Of a stretch of DNA of 64,000 nucleotides, positions 16,648-26,583 are shown piece after piece. Origin of the DNA: Thermosynechococcus sp. (GTDB lineage Bacteria > Cyanobacteriota > Cyanobacteriia > Thermosynechococcales > Thermosynechococcaceae). The position numbers and the translations under genes are program-made. The stretch is taken from the NCBI RefSeq assembly GCF_025999095.1, contig NZ_AP024678.1:248001-312000 (forward strand), given 5' to 3'. The notes under the pieces are model-generated. The model had not been told where the DNA came from. It did not search any database and was given only the letters and a program-made list of their open reading frames with translations. The stretch's first letter is position 1. Each line of letters starts with the position of its first letter.

Positions 16648-17634
16648 CTAAAGCTTTTCGGGAGAATGGTGGTGGGTCATTGCTTCTACTTGCGCCACCA
16701 GTTGCGGGGTGATCCCCATCTGCTGGATATGGCGATCGCTCAGGGAGGGAATTACGGGAGCCGTTGCTATCGCTTGGTTTTGATGGCGCCACCTTTCAAA
16801 ATCCTCTGGGGTATGCACAATCACCTGGGTACGCATGGCACCGTGGTAACCACCACAAAGTTCCGCACAGACCACAGGGTATGTCCCAACTTTAGTGGCC
16901 TTAAAGCGCAGTTCAGTGGGCACGCCAGGAATCGCATCCTGCTTCAAGCGAAACTGGGGCACCCAAAAGGAATGGATCACATCCCGCGCAGAGATATTTA
17001 ACTGCACGTCCTTGCCGACTGGGATATGCAATTCGCCGGCGACAATGCCACTGTCGGGGTAGGTGAAAATCCAGGCATACTGCATACCCATCACATCCAC
17101 TACTAGGTCTGGGGCTTTGCCTTGAACATCAGGGCTAGCCCCAATGCCAATTTCAGGGGTTTGCGCTGCTGCTAAGAGGGCAGCTGCATCACTGGTAGTT
17201 TTCGAGGAGGCTTGGGCAACAACGGCCATCCCTGACTTGGGCGCATGCCGCGAGTGCATCGCATGATCCCCCGGATTCAGTCCCCCCATGCGCTGGAAAA
17301 TATCCACGCTGTAAATACCAAGGAAGATCACAATCAAAGCAGGAATCGCTGTCCAGAAGGCCTCTAGGGGTAGGTTGCCCTCCACGGGGAGCCCATCGCC
17401 TTCCTCACCGGCACGGCGGCGATAGCGAATCACGAAAAGGATGATGGCACCCTGTACTACCAGAAAGAGGGCAGTACCAATTGTGAGCATAATGTCAAAG
17501 AAGTTATCCACCAAGGGAGCCTGCTCAGAGGCCTGTTCCGGCAGGAGGCCATGGTGATGTCCTACCCAAAAACTAATCAGGGTAACAACAACGCCAGCGG
17601 TCAGTGTCCAAATTGAAGCGGGTATTTGTTCCAT
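16648..17634 (-). CDS. ctaC: cytochrome c oxidase subunit II
   Basis: 328-residue CuA subunit that accepts electrons from cytochrome c or plastocyanin. Two N-terminal membrane helices (about residues 10-27 and 45-67) precede a periplasmic or lumenal cupredoxin domain. The CuA ligands are in HSFWVPQF and CAELCGGYHGAM (Cys-x3-Cys-x3-His). I chose ATG 17634 (MEQIPASIWTL), which matches where other cyanobacterial CtaC proteins begin. An in-frame GTG at 17661 has an AGGA site and would add nine residues. A long Ala/Ser-rich insertion lies between the helices and the copper domain. First gene of the operon. Confidence 0.93.
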   Translation of the reverse strand: MEQIPASIWTLTAGVVVTLISFWVGHHHGLLPEQASEQAPLVDNFFDIMLTIGTALFLVVQGAIILFVIRYRRRAGEEGDGLPVEGNLPLEAFWTAIPALIVIFLGIYSVDIFQRMGGLNPGDHAMHSRHAPKSGMAVVAQASSKTTSDAAALLAAAQTPEIGIGASPDVQGKAPDLVVDVMGMQYAWIFTYPDSGIVAGELHIPVGKDVQLNISARDVIHSFWVPQFRLKQDAIPGVPTELRFKATKVGTYPVVCAELCGGYHGAMRTQVIVHTPEDFERWRHQNQAIATAPVIPSLSDRHIQQMGITPQLVAQVEAMTHHHSPEKL

Positions 17635-17821
17635 GGTGCCAAAGCGTCCAGAAAATCCCACCCTGATCCTAGGCAGATTCCCCCAGGATGTGGGTTAAAA
17701 GAACCTAAAGATTTATGTTGATTTATTCATTATGCTTGAGGCAGATTGGGCACAGATTAAGACCTTCCCGATGTCATTGAGGATGAGTAGACTCAAGCAA
17801 TTGTTTACCGGAGGATGACGA

Positions 17822-18826
17822 ATGCTCAGTGTCCTTCCCTGGGCTGGGATGTCTTTGGCAAGTCTCCACTACTCGACCCATAGAGTAGATCAAACGCAGG
17901 TGTATATGGTGGCGGCGCCGATGGCCGACTATCGGGTGGTCATGACAGAACCGGCCACCCGTGGCCAAGATACCTATTTAGAAACAACGGCGGCATTTGC
18001 GCGGCGTACAGGCGCTGTAGCAGCCATGAATACCAATTTTTTCCGCTGGCTAAATGCTCAGTCCCTGCGCTCTTTTCAGGACTATCAAAAATGGATCATG
18101 GGGGAGTCCCATCCTGACGGCATTAGTTACCAAGCACTGCGGCAAACCTGCTTGAGTGGTCGAGGCACTATTCCAGCGGGGCTTCTCGGAGCCTACATTG
18201 TCAATGGTCGGGTCGTGCGTCCCTATGGAGGGGGCTATTTGGGAATTGTAAATTTTCCTGCCCAAGGAGGCATTGAGTTTTATCGCGGCAGGTTGCCAGA
18301 GCAGCCCTTTAATGTGGTCAGTGGCTCGCAGCAGCTTTTAGACGGTGGCAGAAAGCTACCCGTTGATGACAGCGATCGCACGTCCCCAAAGGCAATTCTT
18401 GGCAGACGCGGGAACGAGTATGTCTTTGTTGTCAGCGATGGCCGTGGGAATGGTGGCTCACCGGGCCTTTCCTTTGCGCAACTTCAAGATTTCTTACTGC
18501 AGCAGGGAGTAACGGAGGCAACAGCCATGGATGGGGGTGAGTCGGCCACCTTGGTAGTGGAGGGGCAAGTGAAAAATCATCCCCGCGATCGCTATTGTGA
18601 ACTGGCGCGTTGGCTCCCCGCTCCTACCCTAATGTGGATTAATCCGGAGGAAGAGGCGCGGGAAGCAGCGATGGCCATGGGGCGATCGCTCAGACCGGTT
18701 GGCGCCAACATTGGCTTAGTCCCCCGAGAACAACCCCAAAGCACCTTTTCCTTTTCCTTCGCATTGTGGGAACGGATTCGGCAGCATCTACTGACGCAGT
18801 TACGGGCTTGGCGAGATGCCGTCTAA
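17822..18826 (+). CDS. phosphodiester glycosidase family protein (NAGPA domain)
   Basis: 334 residues. The core (YRVVMTEPATRG, VAAMNTNFF, GSQQLLDGG, FVVSDGRG and TEATAMDGGESATLVVEG) belongs to the phosphodiester glycosidase/DUF2233 family, related to the enzyme that uncovers mannose-6-phosphate in animals and to proteins of bacterial exopolysaccharide loci. The MDGGxSxT motif is the strongest mark. The N-terminus has a short hydrophobic stretch that could be a weak signal peptide. ATG 17822 has GGAGG six bases upstream. The true substrate is unknown. It is transcribed toward psbX. Confidence 0.8.
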   Translation: MLSVLPWAGMSLASLHYSTHRVDQTQVYMVAAPMADYRVVMTEPATRGQDTYLETTAAFARRTGAVAAMNTNFFRWLNAQSLRSFQDYQKWIMGESHPDGISYQALRQTCLSGRGTIPAGLLGAYIVNGRVVRPYGGGYLGIVNFPAQGGIEFYRGRLPEQPFNVVSGSQQLLDGGRKLPVDDSDRTSPKAILGRRGNEYVFVVSDGRGNGGSPGLSFAQLQDFLLQQGVTEATAMDGGESATLVVEGQVKNHPRDRYCELARWLPAPTLMWINPEEEAREAAMAMGRSLRPVGANIGLVPREQPQSTFSFSFALWERIRQHLLTQLRAWRDAV

Positions 18827-18893
18827 TTCCTGAAAACCAAAGCCAGATTTTGTTAAAATCCTAGTGTTCACTTTGACCGGCACACGCAAAGCT

Positions 18894-19046
18894 ATGATTC
18901 AGTCTGCATACTCCCTCCTGCTGACCATTACCCCTTCCCTGAAAGGTTTCTTTATTGGCCTATTGTCCGGCGCCGTGGTTTTGGGTTTAACCTTTGCGGC
19001 TCTGATCGCCATTAGTCAGATTGATAAGGTGCAGCGTTCTTTATAG
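18894..19046 (+). CDS. psbX: photosystem II protein X
   Basis: 50-residue precursor. ATG 18894 (MIQSAYSLLL) gives the length I recall for Thermosynechococcus; the mature peptide in crystal structures begins at TITPSLKG. One membrane helix runs through GFFIGLLSGAVVLGLTFAAL, ending in the stromal tail SQIDKVQRSL. It sits at the edge of PSII next to cytochrome b559 and the QB region. The helix reads TFAALIA where I recall TFAVLIA in BP-1, a single conservative change. A terminator follows, then ycf66. Confidence 0.95.
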   Translation: MIQSAYSLLLTITPSLKGFFIGLLSGAVVLGLTFAALIAISQIDKVQRSL

Positions 19047-19087
19047 TCAGCAGACCTAGTAGTGGACCTTGCAATCTCCCTAAAATA

Positions 19088-19127
19088 GGGTCATGGCCAT
19101 AAAGCCGTGACTCAGGTTTTTTATTTT
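19088..19127 (+). terminator. rho-independent terminator after psbX
   Basis: GGGTCATGGC (19088-19097) pairs with GCCGTGACTC (19104-19113) with two G-U wobbles and a 6-base loop. A T-rich run (TTTTTTATTTT) follows three bases later. It should end the short psbX message before ycf66. Confidence 0.75.
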
Positions 19128-19149
19128 GCCCCTTTAGTCAATGGGTTAA

Positions 19150-20001
19150 ATGACTTATCTTTCCTTCTCCCCTCTCCTTGGTCAAATTGTTAATGTCGGG
19201 CTTGGACCTGCTGGTCTTTTGGGGATTGGCCTTGCCGTTGCTGGGGCGCTTCTCTATTTCCTGCGCTCGATTCAGCCGGAGTTAGCGCGAGATCATGATA
19301 TTTTCTTCGCCGCAGTGGCACTCCTGTGTGGGGGAATTCTCTTTTTCCAAGGATGGCGCCTCGACCCAATTTTGCTGTTTGGCCAGTTTCTGCTGACCGG
19401 CACCGCTGCCTTTTTTGCCTACGAAAGTATTCGTTTGCGGCGAGTGGCCACAGAGCAGGCGCGGCGGAATACCCCCATTGTGGATGAGGAGCGACCCGTC
19501 AGCCGCAGCTACACCTATCGGGCAGAAATAGAGGAACTGGAACCCTATGATGATGAAGAGGAAGAGGAGGAGTACCCACCCTTACGGCGAATTCGGGGTA
19601 GCCGCGATGTGTCGCGATCGCGCTATGAAGACGAGGATGTGGAGGATACCCCCCCAGTAGGACGTTTACCCTCGCGGCGTAGTAGCCCGCCCCGTCCTGA
19701 ACCCCCCAGCCGTCCTAGTGTACGTCGTCCCCCATCACGGCGTCCTCGACCGACAACATCACCGTCAGATGAGATTGTGGATGAACCCTATCGTCCCCCG
19801 ACGCCAACGCGCCAGCCCACCCGCCGTCCCCCGCCACCTACCACCGAAACAGCAACAGTGAGCGATCGCCCCACGCGCCGCCGTCCTCCCCGGCCGCGTC
19901 CTGAAGGCACCACCGATGGCAGTGAGTATGTGCCCTACCAACCCTTGGATCGTCCTCCCAGTGATGAGCAGGATAACTCCGCCAATTTTGACGATGAATA
20001 A
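19150..20001 (+). CDS. ycf66: Ycf66 family membrane protein
   Basis: 283 residues. Three hydrophobic segments fill residues 10-100 (LGIGLAVAGALLYFLR, FFAAVALLCGGILFF and LFGQFLLTGTAAFFAYESIRLR), the conserved Ycf66 core. The rest is a long disordered tail, first acidic (EELEPYDDEEEEEEYPP), then very rich in Pro and Arg. The family is found in cyanobacteria and some plastids; its function is not established to my knowledge. A psbX-ycf66 neighbourhood is, as I recall, common in cyanobacteria. It is followed 25 bases later by a secreted protein gene. Confidence 0.87.
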   Translation: MTYLSFSPLLGQIVNVGLGPAGLLGIGLAVAGALLYFLRSIQPELARDHDIFFAAVALLCGGILFFQGWRLDPILLFGQFLLTGTAAFFAYESIRLRRVATEQARRNTPIVDEERPVSRSYTYRAEIEELEPYDDEEEEEEYPPLRRIRGSRDVSRSRYEDEDVEDTPPVGRLPSRRSSPPRPEPPSRPSVRRPPSRRPRPTTSPSDEIVDEPYRPPTPTRQPTRRPPPPTTETATVSDRPTRRRPPRPRPEGTTDGSEYVPYQPLDRPPSDEQDNSANFDDE

Positions 20002-20026
20002 ACCCTAGGAGCAAAGGCGGTTCACC

Positions 20027-20812
20027 ATGCGTCGCTACTTTCTGCTTTCAGTCCTTGGCTTGGCAGCAATTGCTGGGGGTGTTTCAGGAAAGACTTGGGC
20101 GGCCCCCCCAGAGCAAGCCACTTCGGCTCCCTTACCGCAATCAGTGCAAGCGGTGGTCAATGGCTTGGATGCAGCAGCCAGTCAAAAGAATTTAGAGGCC
20201 GTCTTGGCTTTCTATGATCCTGAGTTCAAAACAGGGGATGGTCTCACCCTTGAGACATTGCGCAAACAACTGCCCACTTTTTGGCAACTCTATCGCGATA
20301 TCCGCTACCGTACCACAGTCAACCGTTGGCAACAGCAGGGCAGTGACTGGGTTCTAGACATTAGTACCACCATTGAAGGCACAGGCGGCACCAGCGATCG
20401 CCCGCAAAACATGCGTGGCAACCTCCAAGCCACCCAAGTTATCCGCAACGGCAAAATTATTCGCCAGGACATTACCACCGAGAAAACCACCATCACCATT
20501 GGTGCGACACCGCCCACGGTTCAATTTTCGCTCCCCCAAACGGTGCGCACAGGCGAGGAATTTAGCCTTGATGCTATTGTTCAAGAACCCATTGGCAATG
20601 CGATTCTCCTTGGTGGTGCCAGCGATCAGCCCATCAATGCCCAAACCTACGCCAATCCCAGCTCGGTGAAATTGGAGCTTCTCTCTGCGGGCGGCATTTT
20701 TAAGGTGGGACGTGCCCCCCAAGAACCCGGCAATCGTTGGGTCTCTGTAGCCTTAATTCGGGATACGGGCATGGTCTTGATTACACAGCGACTGCGGGTA
20801 GAAAAACCATGA
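20027..20812 (+). CDS. secreted NTF2-like protein
   Basis: 261 residues. A signal peptide is clear (MRRYFLLSVLGLAAIAGGVS, cleavage near TWAAPP), so the protein is exported. Residues 35-150 (VNGLDAAASQKNLEAVLAFYDPEF onward) resemble an NTF2/SnoaL-like fold. The remaining part is beta-rich with no catalytic motif that I can see. The stop codon overlaps the ATG of minC by four bases (ATGA), which suggests co-translation with the division-site operon, but a role in division is only an inference from position. Confidence 0.72.
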   Translation: MRRYFLLSVLGLAAIAGGVSGKTWAAPPEQATSAPLPQSVQAVVNGLDAAASQKNLEAVLAFYDPEFKTGDGLTLETLRKQLPTFWQLYRDIRYRTTVNRWQQQGSDWVLDISTTIEGTGGTSDRPQNMRGNLQATQVIRNGKIIRQDITTEKTTITIGATPPTVQFSLPQTVRTGEEFSLDAIVQEPIGNAILLGGASDQPINAQTYANPSSVKLELLSAGGIFKVGRAPQEPGNRWVSVALIRDTGMVLITQRLRVEKP

Positions 20813-21609
20813 GTGAGGCGGAGTCAACCCCCGTAGAGGAACCTGTCTCGGAAAGTACTGCAGGCATTGAGGCAATTCCAGAGGTTGAGCAAAATACAGC
20901 GCTGGTCAGTGGCCTTACGTTAGAACACTCCGAAGGACGCTACCGACTCACGTTGCCTAGCGATTTAGACTGGATTGATTTGTGGCCGCAGGTGCAACTC
21001 TACCTTATCGGTCAAGAACACCTCTGGTCAGAGACCTTACCTGTCGATTGTGTCTGTGGACAGCGGCTCTTAGATCAGTCACAGCTGCAACAGTTGGCCG
21101 AGGCCCTCAGCGAGCATCAGTTGCGCTTGGACAAAATTATCACCCAACGCCGCCAGACGGCGATCGCCGCTGCTACCCTTGGCTACAGTGTTCAACAGGG
21201 GGAACTGCCCCCCTTGCTGGCTAAGGAAATCGATGGCAACCCAGAACCCACTGCCAATCCCCTCTACTTGAAAACAACCCTGCGATCAGGAATAGAAATT
21301 CACCATGATGCCAGTGTGATCATTGTTGGCGATGTGAATGCCGGTGCCAGCATTATTGCCGCCGGCGATATTATCGTTTGGGGCCGCTTACGGGGGGTTG
21401 CCCACGCCGGCGCTAAGGGTCATCTAGGGGCGCGGATTATGACCCTTGAAATGGCGGCGACACAGTTACGGATTGCTGATCTAGTGGCCCGGACACCGGA
21501 TCCCCCTCGTCCTCCCTATCCAGAGGTGGCCTACGCCACCGACCAAGGGATTCAGATTGCCCCCGCCTATAGTTGGGGGCGAGTCTTCGCTGTATCCGAA
21601 GCACCTTGA
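20809..21609 (+). CDS. minC: septum site-determining protein MinC
   Basis: 266-residue inhibitor of FtsZ assembly. ATG 20809 (MSEAESTP) overlaps the preceding stop. The first 40 residues are acidic and disordered, then comes the N-terminal FtsZ-inhibiting domain. The C-terminal right-handed beta-helix that binds MinD is plain: VIIVGDVNAGASIIAAGDI and VWGRLRGVAHAGAKG. It is the first of the contiguous minC-minD-minE, 38 bases before minD. Confidence 0.93.
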   Translation: MSEAESTPVEEPVSESTAGIEAIPEVEQNTALVSGLTLEHSEGRYRLTLPSDLDWIDLWPQVQLYLIGQEHLWSETLPVDCVCGQRLLDQSQLQQLAEALSEHQLRLDKIITQRRQTAIAAATLGYSVQQGELPPLLAKEIDGNPEPTANPLYLKTTLRSGIEIHHDASVIIVGDVNAGASIIAAGDIIVWGRLRGVAHAGAKGHLGARIMTLEMAATQLRIADLVARTPDPPRPPYPEVAYATDQGIQIAPAYSWGRVFAVSEAP

Positions 21610-21647
21610 GCTAATCTATTCTAGTAAGCCAATTCCTAGGGAGTTCA

Positions 21648-22451
21648 ATGGGGCGCACGATTGTCATTACCTCGGGTAAAGGAGGTGTAGGGAAAACAAC
21701 CGCCAGTGCCAATATCGGTGTTGCTTTGGCCAAATTAGGGCGATCGGTGGTGCTCATTGATGCAGACTTCGGCTTGCGCAACCTCGACCTACTGCTCGGT
21801 TTGGAAAATCGGGTAGTTTACACCGCCATTGATGTGCTGACGGGGCAGTGTCGCCTCGATCAAGCCCTTGTGCGTGATAAGCGCCTCAATAAATTGGTCT
21901 TGCTGCCCGCCGCCCAAAGCCGCAATAAGGATGCCATTACCCCAGAGCAAATGCGACAGTTGGCAACTGCCCTGAGCAAGCACTATGACTACGTGCTCAT
22001 TGATTGTCCGGCAGGGATCGAGGCGGGATTTCGGAATGCCATTGCCCCCGCGCAGGAAGCCTTAGTGGTGACCACCCCCGAAATTGCCGCCGTGCGGGAT
22101 GCTGATCGCGTGATTGGCCTGCTGGAGGCCTACCGCATTCGCAATAGCCATCTCATTTTGAATCGGTTGCGCCCGGCAATGGTGGCAGCCAACGATATGA
22201 TGTCCGTCGAAGATGTCCAAGAAATTCTTTCTATTCCCCTGATTGGCATTGTCCCTGAGGATGAGAAGGTGATTGTTTCCACCAATAAGGGGGAACCTTT
22301 GGTCTTGGCAGAGTCTCCCTCCTTAGCTGGGAAAGCGTTTATGAACATTGCCCGCCGCCTGGAGGGAGAAACCGTTGAGTTTCTCGATCTAGAGGCGGCA
22401 AGCGGGGGATTATTCAGTCGGATTCGACGCTTGTTTGGGGCAAAGGAATGA
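21648..22451 (+). CDS. minD: septum site-determining ATPase MinD
   Basis: 267-residue ParA-type ATPase. The deviant Walker A motif KGGVGKTT is at residues 10-17, followed by [14 protein letters not shown] and Walker [10 protein letters not shown]. The last residues ([13 protein letters not shown]) form the amphipathic membrane-targeting helix. It binds the membrane with ATP, recruits MinC, and is released by MinE. Its stop overlaps the minE ATG (ATGA at 22448-22451). Confidence 0.97.
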   Translation: MGRTIVITSGKGGVGKTTASANIGVALAKLGRSVVLIDADFGLRNLDLLLGLENRVVYTAIDVLTGQCRLDQALVRDKRLNKLVLLPAAQSRNKDAITPEQMRQLATALSKHYDYVLIDCPAGIEAGFRNAIAPAQEALVVTTPEIAAVRDADRVIGLLEAYRIRNSHLILNRLRPAMVAANDMMSVEDVQEILSIPLIGIVPEDEKVIVSTNKGEPLVLAESPSLAGKAFMNIARRLEGETVEFLDLEAASGGLFSRIRRLFGAKE

Positions 22452-22768
22452 TCAGTGAACTTCTGGAGCGGCTGTTTACGCGCACTCCTCCCAGTCGCAC
22501 CACCGCTAAAGAACGCCTGAAGCTGGTGTTGGCCCACGATCGCACGGCGCTGACGCCACAAATTCTAGACAATCTGCGGCGCGATATTTTAGAGGTAGTC
22601 TCCCGGTATGTGGAGCTAGAAACAGAGGGGCTAGCGGTTTCCCTAGAGTCAGATCAGCGGACAACAGCCCTAATTGCCAATTTACCCATTAAACGGCTGA
22701 AGCTGTCCCCAGAGGATGCCCCGCCGCCAGAGAATTTCCCCCCAGAAAACGAGGAAGAAGAACGTTGA
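22448..22768 (+). CDS. minE: cell division topological specificity factor MinE
   Basis: 106 residues. The N-terminal membrane-binding and MinD-activating part ([28 protein letters not shown]) and the dimerisation domain ([17 protein letters not shown]) are normal. The tail after residue 85 is acidic and Pro-rich. It overlaps minD by four bases, and its TGA overlaps the TTG start of the next gene (TTGA), so all four genes are probably translated from one message. Confidence 0.95.
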   Translation: MISELLERLFTRTPPSRTTAKERLKLVLAHDRTALTPQILDNLRRDILEVVSRYVELETEGLAVSLESDQRTTALIANLPIKRLKLSPEDAPPPENFPPENEEEER

Positions 22769-23961
22769 GTACCGTTGCAGTTGGGCTAGCAGCGATCGCC
22801 AGCGGCGCGATCGTGGCACAGGCACCTTGGGCGGCTGTTTTGATCGCCCGTTTGGGGTCGGGTTGGCGACGCCCTTCCCCCTTGACCCCTCAGCCCTCCC
22901 GCCCAGAAAACTTGGCCAAGGTATCAATTATTGTGCCCACCCTCAATGAGGCGCAGCGACTGCACCCCTGTTTGGAGGGTCTCATGCGCCAGGGCTACGA
23001 GGTGCGGGAAATTCTGATTGTTGATAGCCATTCCCAAGATGGCACAGTTGAGATTGTGCGGGCAGCGCAACACTGCGATCCCCGTCTGCGCCTGGAGTTT
23101 GATCCTCCCCTACCGCCGGGGTGGGTGGGGCGGCCTTGGGCACTACATACGGGCTTTTGTCGTGTCCATCCCGATAGTGAATGGATTTTGGGGATTGATG
23201 CGGATACGCAACCGCAGCCCGGTCTTGTGGCCAGTCTTTTGGAAACAGCACAGCGGGAGCAATTGGATCTCATTTCCCTCTCCCCCTGCTTTGTCCTCAA
23301 AACAGGGGGCGAATGGTGGCTGCAACCGGCGTTGCTTTTAACCTTGATCTATCGCTTTGGTGCAGCTGCGCCTGTGGCAACGCAACCGGAGCGGACTTTG
23401 GCCAATGGTCAGTGCCTGTTGGTGCGGCGATCCTGCCTCGCAGCGATCGGGGGGTACCAGGTTGCCGCTTCCTCCTTTTGTGACGATGTGACCTTGGTGC
23501 GAGCCATAGCAGCGGCGGGGGCACGGGTGGCCTTTCGTGATGGCTCAAAGGTACTCAAGGTGCGCATGTATGAAGGAATGGCAGAAACTTGGCGGGAATG
23601 GGGGCGATCGCTGGACCTGAAGGATGCAACCCCAGTCGCCCAAGTGTGGGGCGATGCCTATTTCCTCTGGGCAGTCCAGGGATTGCCGTTGCCCCTGTTG
23701 GTTTTGGGGTTAGTGGCCCTGGCAGTAACTACTCCTACCCTGCCCCTTGAGATGGCGACATTGCTCAATGGCCTACTGGTGCTGATTCGCTGGGGCATGA
23801 CACTGGCGATCGCCCCTGTCTATGATTGGCAGACGGGTCAAGGGCGCTGGCTCTTTTGGCTGTCACCTCTTGCGGATCCCCTAGCGGCACTGCGCATTAC
23901 CCTCTCCTCTTGGCAACGTCCCCAGCAGTGGCGAGGCCGAACCTACAGTTCGCAAACTTAG
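22765..23961 (+). CDS. cruG: family 2 glycosyltransferase, probable CruG
   Basis: 398 residues. The start is TTG 22765, overlapping the minE stop. Residues 1-20 are a membrane helix. The GT-A domain follows: [39 protein letters not shown] (the DxD metal site) and [11 protein letters not shown]. The segment [20 protein letters not shown] and three C-terminal hydrophobic segments match the cyanobacterial CruG type, which transfers a sugar to the 2'-hydroxyl of myxol in myxoxanthophyll. A probable cruF for the preceding hydratase step is at 41405 in this window. The CruG assignment is from pattern memory; another membrane GT2 is possible. Confidence 0.72.
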   Translation: MSTVAVGLAAIASGAIVAQAPWAAVLIARLGSGWRRPSPLTPQPSRPENLAKVSIIVPTLNEAQRLHPCLEGLMRQGYEVREILIVDSHSQDGTVEIVRAAQHCDPRLRLEFDPPLPPGWVGRPWALHTGFCRVHPDSEWILGIDADTQPQPGLVASLLETAQREQLDLISLSPCFVLKTGGEWWLQPALLLTLIYRFGAAAPVATQPERTLANGQCLLVRRSCLAAIGGYQVAASSFCDDVTLVRAIAAAGARVAFRDGSKVLKVRMYEGMAETWREWGRSLDLKDATPVAQVWGDAYFLWAVQGLPLPLLVLGLVALAVTTPTLPLEMATLLNGLLVLIRWGMTLAIAPVYDWQTGQGRWLFWLSPLADPLAALRITLSSWQRPQQWRGRTYSSQT

Positions 23962-23991
23962 AGCTTCTTATTTATCAGGTTGACCGGAACG

Positions 23992-25224
23992 ATGACATTG
24001 GCGAGAACATCACTCATCACTGCTGCCCAAGGGGCACTTGCAACCACATTTGCGGAAATTGATGGCCGCGTCAAGAAAAATTTGGATCGCGTTCTAGCAG
24101 CCTTTCGGCAGCACCGACTGGGGGTACACCACTTCAGTAGCATGACCGGCTATGGCCACGGCGATCTGGGGCGAGAGGTCCTGGATCGAGTGTTTGCAGA
24201 GCTGATGGGGGCAGAGGCAGCTTTAGTGCGGGTGCAATTTGTCTCTGGTACCCACGCGATCGCCACCGCCCTGTTTGGGGTGTTGCGTCCTGGGGATGAA
24301 CTCATTTCCCTTGCCGGTGCCCCCTACGACACCCTAGAAGAGGTGATTGGCCTGCGGGGTCAAGGACAGGGCTCCCTGAAGGACTTTGGTATTCACTATC
24401 GCGAGATTCCCCTGCTGGCCAGTGGTGAGCCAGATTGGGGGGCGATCGCCACCTGTGTTCAACCCCAAACCCGACTGGTGCTCATTCAACGCTCCTGCGG
24501 CTACACATGGCGCCCCAGCCTCAGCCTCGAAGACATTGGCAAAATGATTCAACTGATCAAGAGTCAAAATCCCAATGTGGTCTGTTTTGTGGATAACTGC
24601 TACGGTGAATTTGTCGAGACCCAAGAACCACCCCATGTCGGTGCCGATTTAATTGCTGGCTCACTGATTAAAAACCCTGGGGGTACCATCGCCACAGCGG
24701 GGGGCTATTTAGCAGGACGCGCTGATATCATTGAGCAGGCCAGTTATCGCCTCACCGCACCGGGAATTGGGCATGAAGGGGGGGCCACGTTTGATCAACA
24801 TCGCCTGCTCTTTCAAGGGCTCTTCTTAGCACCACAAATGGTCGGTGAAGCCCTTAAGTGTGCCCACCTATTGGCCTATGTCTTTGACCAACTGGGCTAT
24901 CCAGTCAATCCTGCCCCCCTCACCCGCCGCCGCGATGTCATTCAAGCCATCCAATTGGGCAGTCCTGAGAAGCTGATTGCCTTTTGCCGCACCTTGCAAC
25001 GCTACTCCCCCGTGGGTTCCTACTTGGATCCGGTACCGGCACCCATGCCCGGCTATGCCGATGATCTGGTGATGGCTGGCGGCACGTTTATTGATGGTAG
25101 CACCTCAGAACTGTCTGCTGATGGCCCTTTGCGTCCGCCCTATATTGTCTTTTGTCAGGGAGGGACCCACTACACCCACATGGCCTTAATTTTAGAAGCG
25201 CTCCTAGAGGATCAAACCTTTTGA
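23992..25224 (+). CDS. methionine gamma-lyase family PLP enzyme (aluminium-resistance type)
   Basis: 410 residues from ATG 23992; a TTG at 23980 would add four residues. It is a fold-type I PLP enzyme of the family annotated as aluminium-resistance or methionine gamma-lyase-related. Marks are FSSMTGYGHGDLGREVLD, VQFVSGTHAIATALFG, FVDNCYGEFVE (the Asp that binds the pyridine nitrogen) and the Schiff-base lysine in GSLIKNPGGT. Catalytic activity of the family in cyanobacteria is poorly defined. Its end overlaps the convergent glycosyltransferase by 13 bases. Confidence 0.87.
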   Translation: MTLARTSLITAAQGALATTFAEIDGRVKKNLDRVLAAFRQHRLGVHHFSSMTGYGHGDLGREVLDRVFAELMGAEAALVRVQFVSGTHAIATALFGVLRPGDELISLAGAPYDTLEEVIGLRGQGQGSLKDFGIHYREIPLLASGEPDWGAIATCVQPQTRLVLIQRSCGYTWRPSLSLEDIGKMIQLIKSQNPNVVCFVDNCYGEFVETQEPPHVGADLIAGSLIKNPGGTIATAGGYLAGRADIIEQASYRLTAPGIGHEGGATFDQHRLLFQGLFLAPQMVGEALKCAHLLAYVFDQLGYPVNPAPLTRRRDVIQAIQLGSPEKLIAFCRTLQRYSPVGSYLDPVPAPMPGYADDLVMAGGTFIDGSTSELSADGPLRPPYIVFCQGGTHYTHMALILEALLEDQTF

Positions 25225-26496
25225 GGCCAGCCGTAGGCTTGGGCAACTGCTTCCCATTGAAACAAAATGCTTTGCTCAAAGGCTGCCTGCCAGGTGGGGC
25301 AGGTCGCTTGGGTAATTTGGTGTGCTTGTGCCCCCATCCGCTGGCGATAGTGGGTATCGTCTAACAGCCGGCTAATGGCAGCTGCCCAATCTTGGGGGTC
25401 GCGACTGCAAACCACTACCCCATCCTCCCCTGCAGCTTGGACATATTTGCGTCCAGCATCAAAACCAGAAATGACGACCGGTAATCCCGCTGCCCGTGCT
25501 TCCACCACCACATTGGGTCCTGTTTCCGACTCCGAGGGAAAAACAAATAGATCACTGCTGGCATAAATTGCCCCCAATTTTTCTTGGGGCACCTTGCCGA
25601 TGAGGGTGACGCGATCGCCCAAGAGGTCTTTGACAAGGGCAGCCTGCGCCCCTTCACCCACAATTAGCACATGGAACGCCTTTCCCTGGCTAGCTAACAC
25701 CTGAGCTGCCCGCGCCAACAGGAGCACATTTTTACTGGCATCTACCCGACCGACAAAAAGTATGATCGGCTGCTCTGGCAGGTGATACTCCTCCCGTAGC
25801 CATCGGGGATGGCGAAATCGCGGATGAAAGCGATCGCGATCAATGCCCCGCTGAAACCACGCCACCCGCTCAGGGGGCAAAAACGTGAGCAGCCAATCGG
25901 CATCCTGCTGCCGCGAGACCAGCACGCGATCGCTGGCCCGCATAAAGCCCGCTAGTTTTCGTTCGGCTTGGCAACCAAACCACTGATCCACTTGTAGTTG
26001 CTTCAGCCATAGCCACCGCCAAAATTGCCGCCCCCCAACTGCGGCCACTCATGCGCCAAATAATTTCCCGTGAATAGGTGCGCGTCAGTAATGGCAAATC
26101 CGTGTGAATCGAACTGAGGAGCGGACGACGCTGCTGGCGGCAAAAGCGGCGCACTGTTTGAGCAAAGCTAAAGGTATCTGTAATGTGAAACACCTGATGC
26201 TGGGGTAAATAACGGCGCAATCCCCAGTGAAAGGGAGCGACATCGGTCATACCTGCCCCTTGGCGCATGATCTCTAGTGAGTGCGTGCTGCATTGAGGCG
26301 GCAGCAATTGGTAGCGAACATTGGCCCCCACCGCTAGGGTTTGTTGTTTTGCACCCAGGAAATAGAGCGTCAGGTCAACGCGGTCTAGGTAGTGGCTGGC
26401 AGCTTCAGCAAAACGTTCCCAACACTTGACATGCCCCCCGGCATCGGGGTGCCATTCTAAGCCAATGAAGACAGCAACAGATAATGGTTGTGGCAA
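25212..26496 (-). pseudogene. family 4 glycosyltransferase split by a +1 frameshift
   Basis: Two overlapping frames together make one protein of about 428 residues. The N-terminal part (from ATG 26496: VAVFIGLEWHPDAGGHVKCWERF) is the acceptor-binding Rossmann half. The C-terminal part (to the stop at 25212) has the donor-binding half: IILFVGRVDASKN, LIVGEGAQ and FVFPSESETGPNVVVEARAAGLPVV with the E-x7-E motif. The break is a run of six G on the coding strand (26031-26036 shown as C). With five G the reading would continue as RSWGRQFWRWLWLKQLQ. So the gene is broken in this sequence by one extra base, or the extra G is a sequencing or phase-variation event. Probable role: sugar transfer to a lipid or polysaccharide. 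Confidence 0.75.
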
Positions 26497-26583
26497 TCTA
26501 GTCTTCTCAAGGTTGCATTTTGTTAAAGTTCACTGAATATCACATTATAAATATCGCATTATTAGAGTCATTCACAGTGAGCA

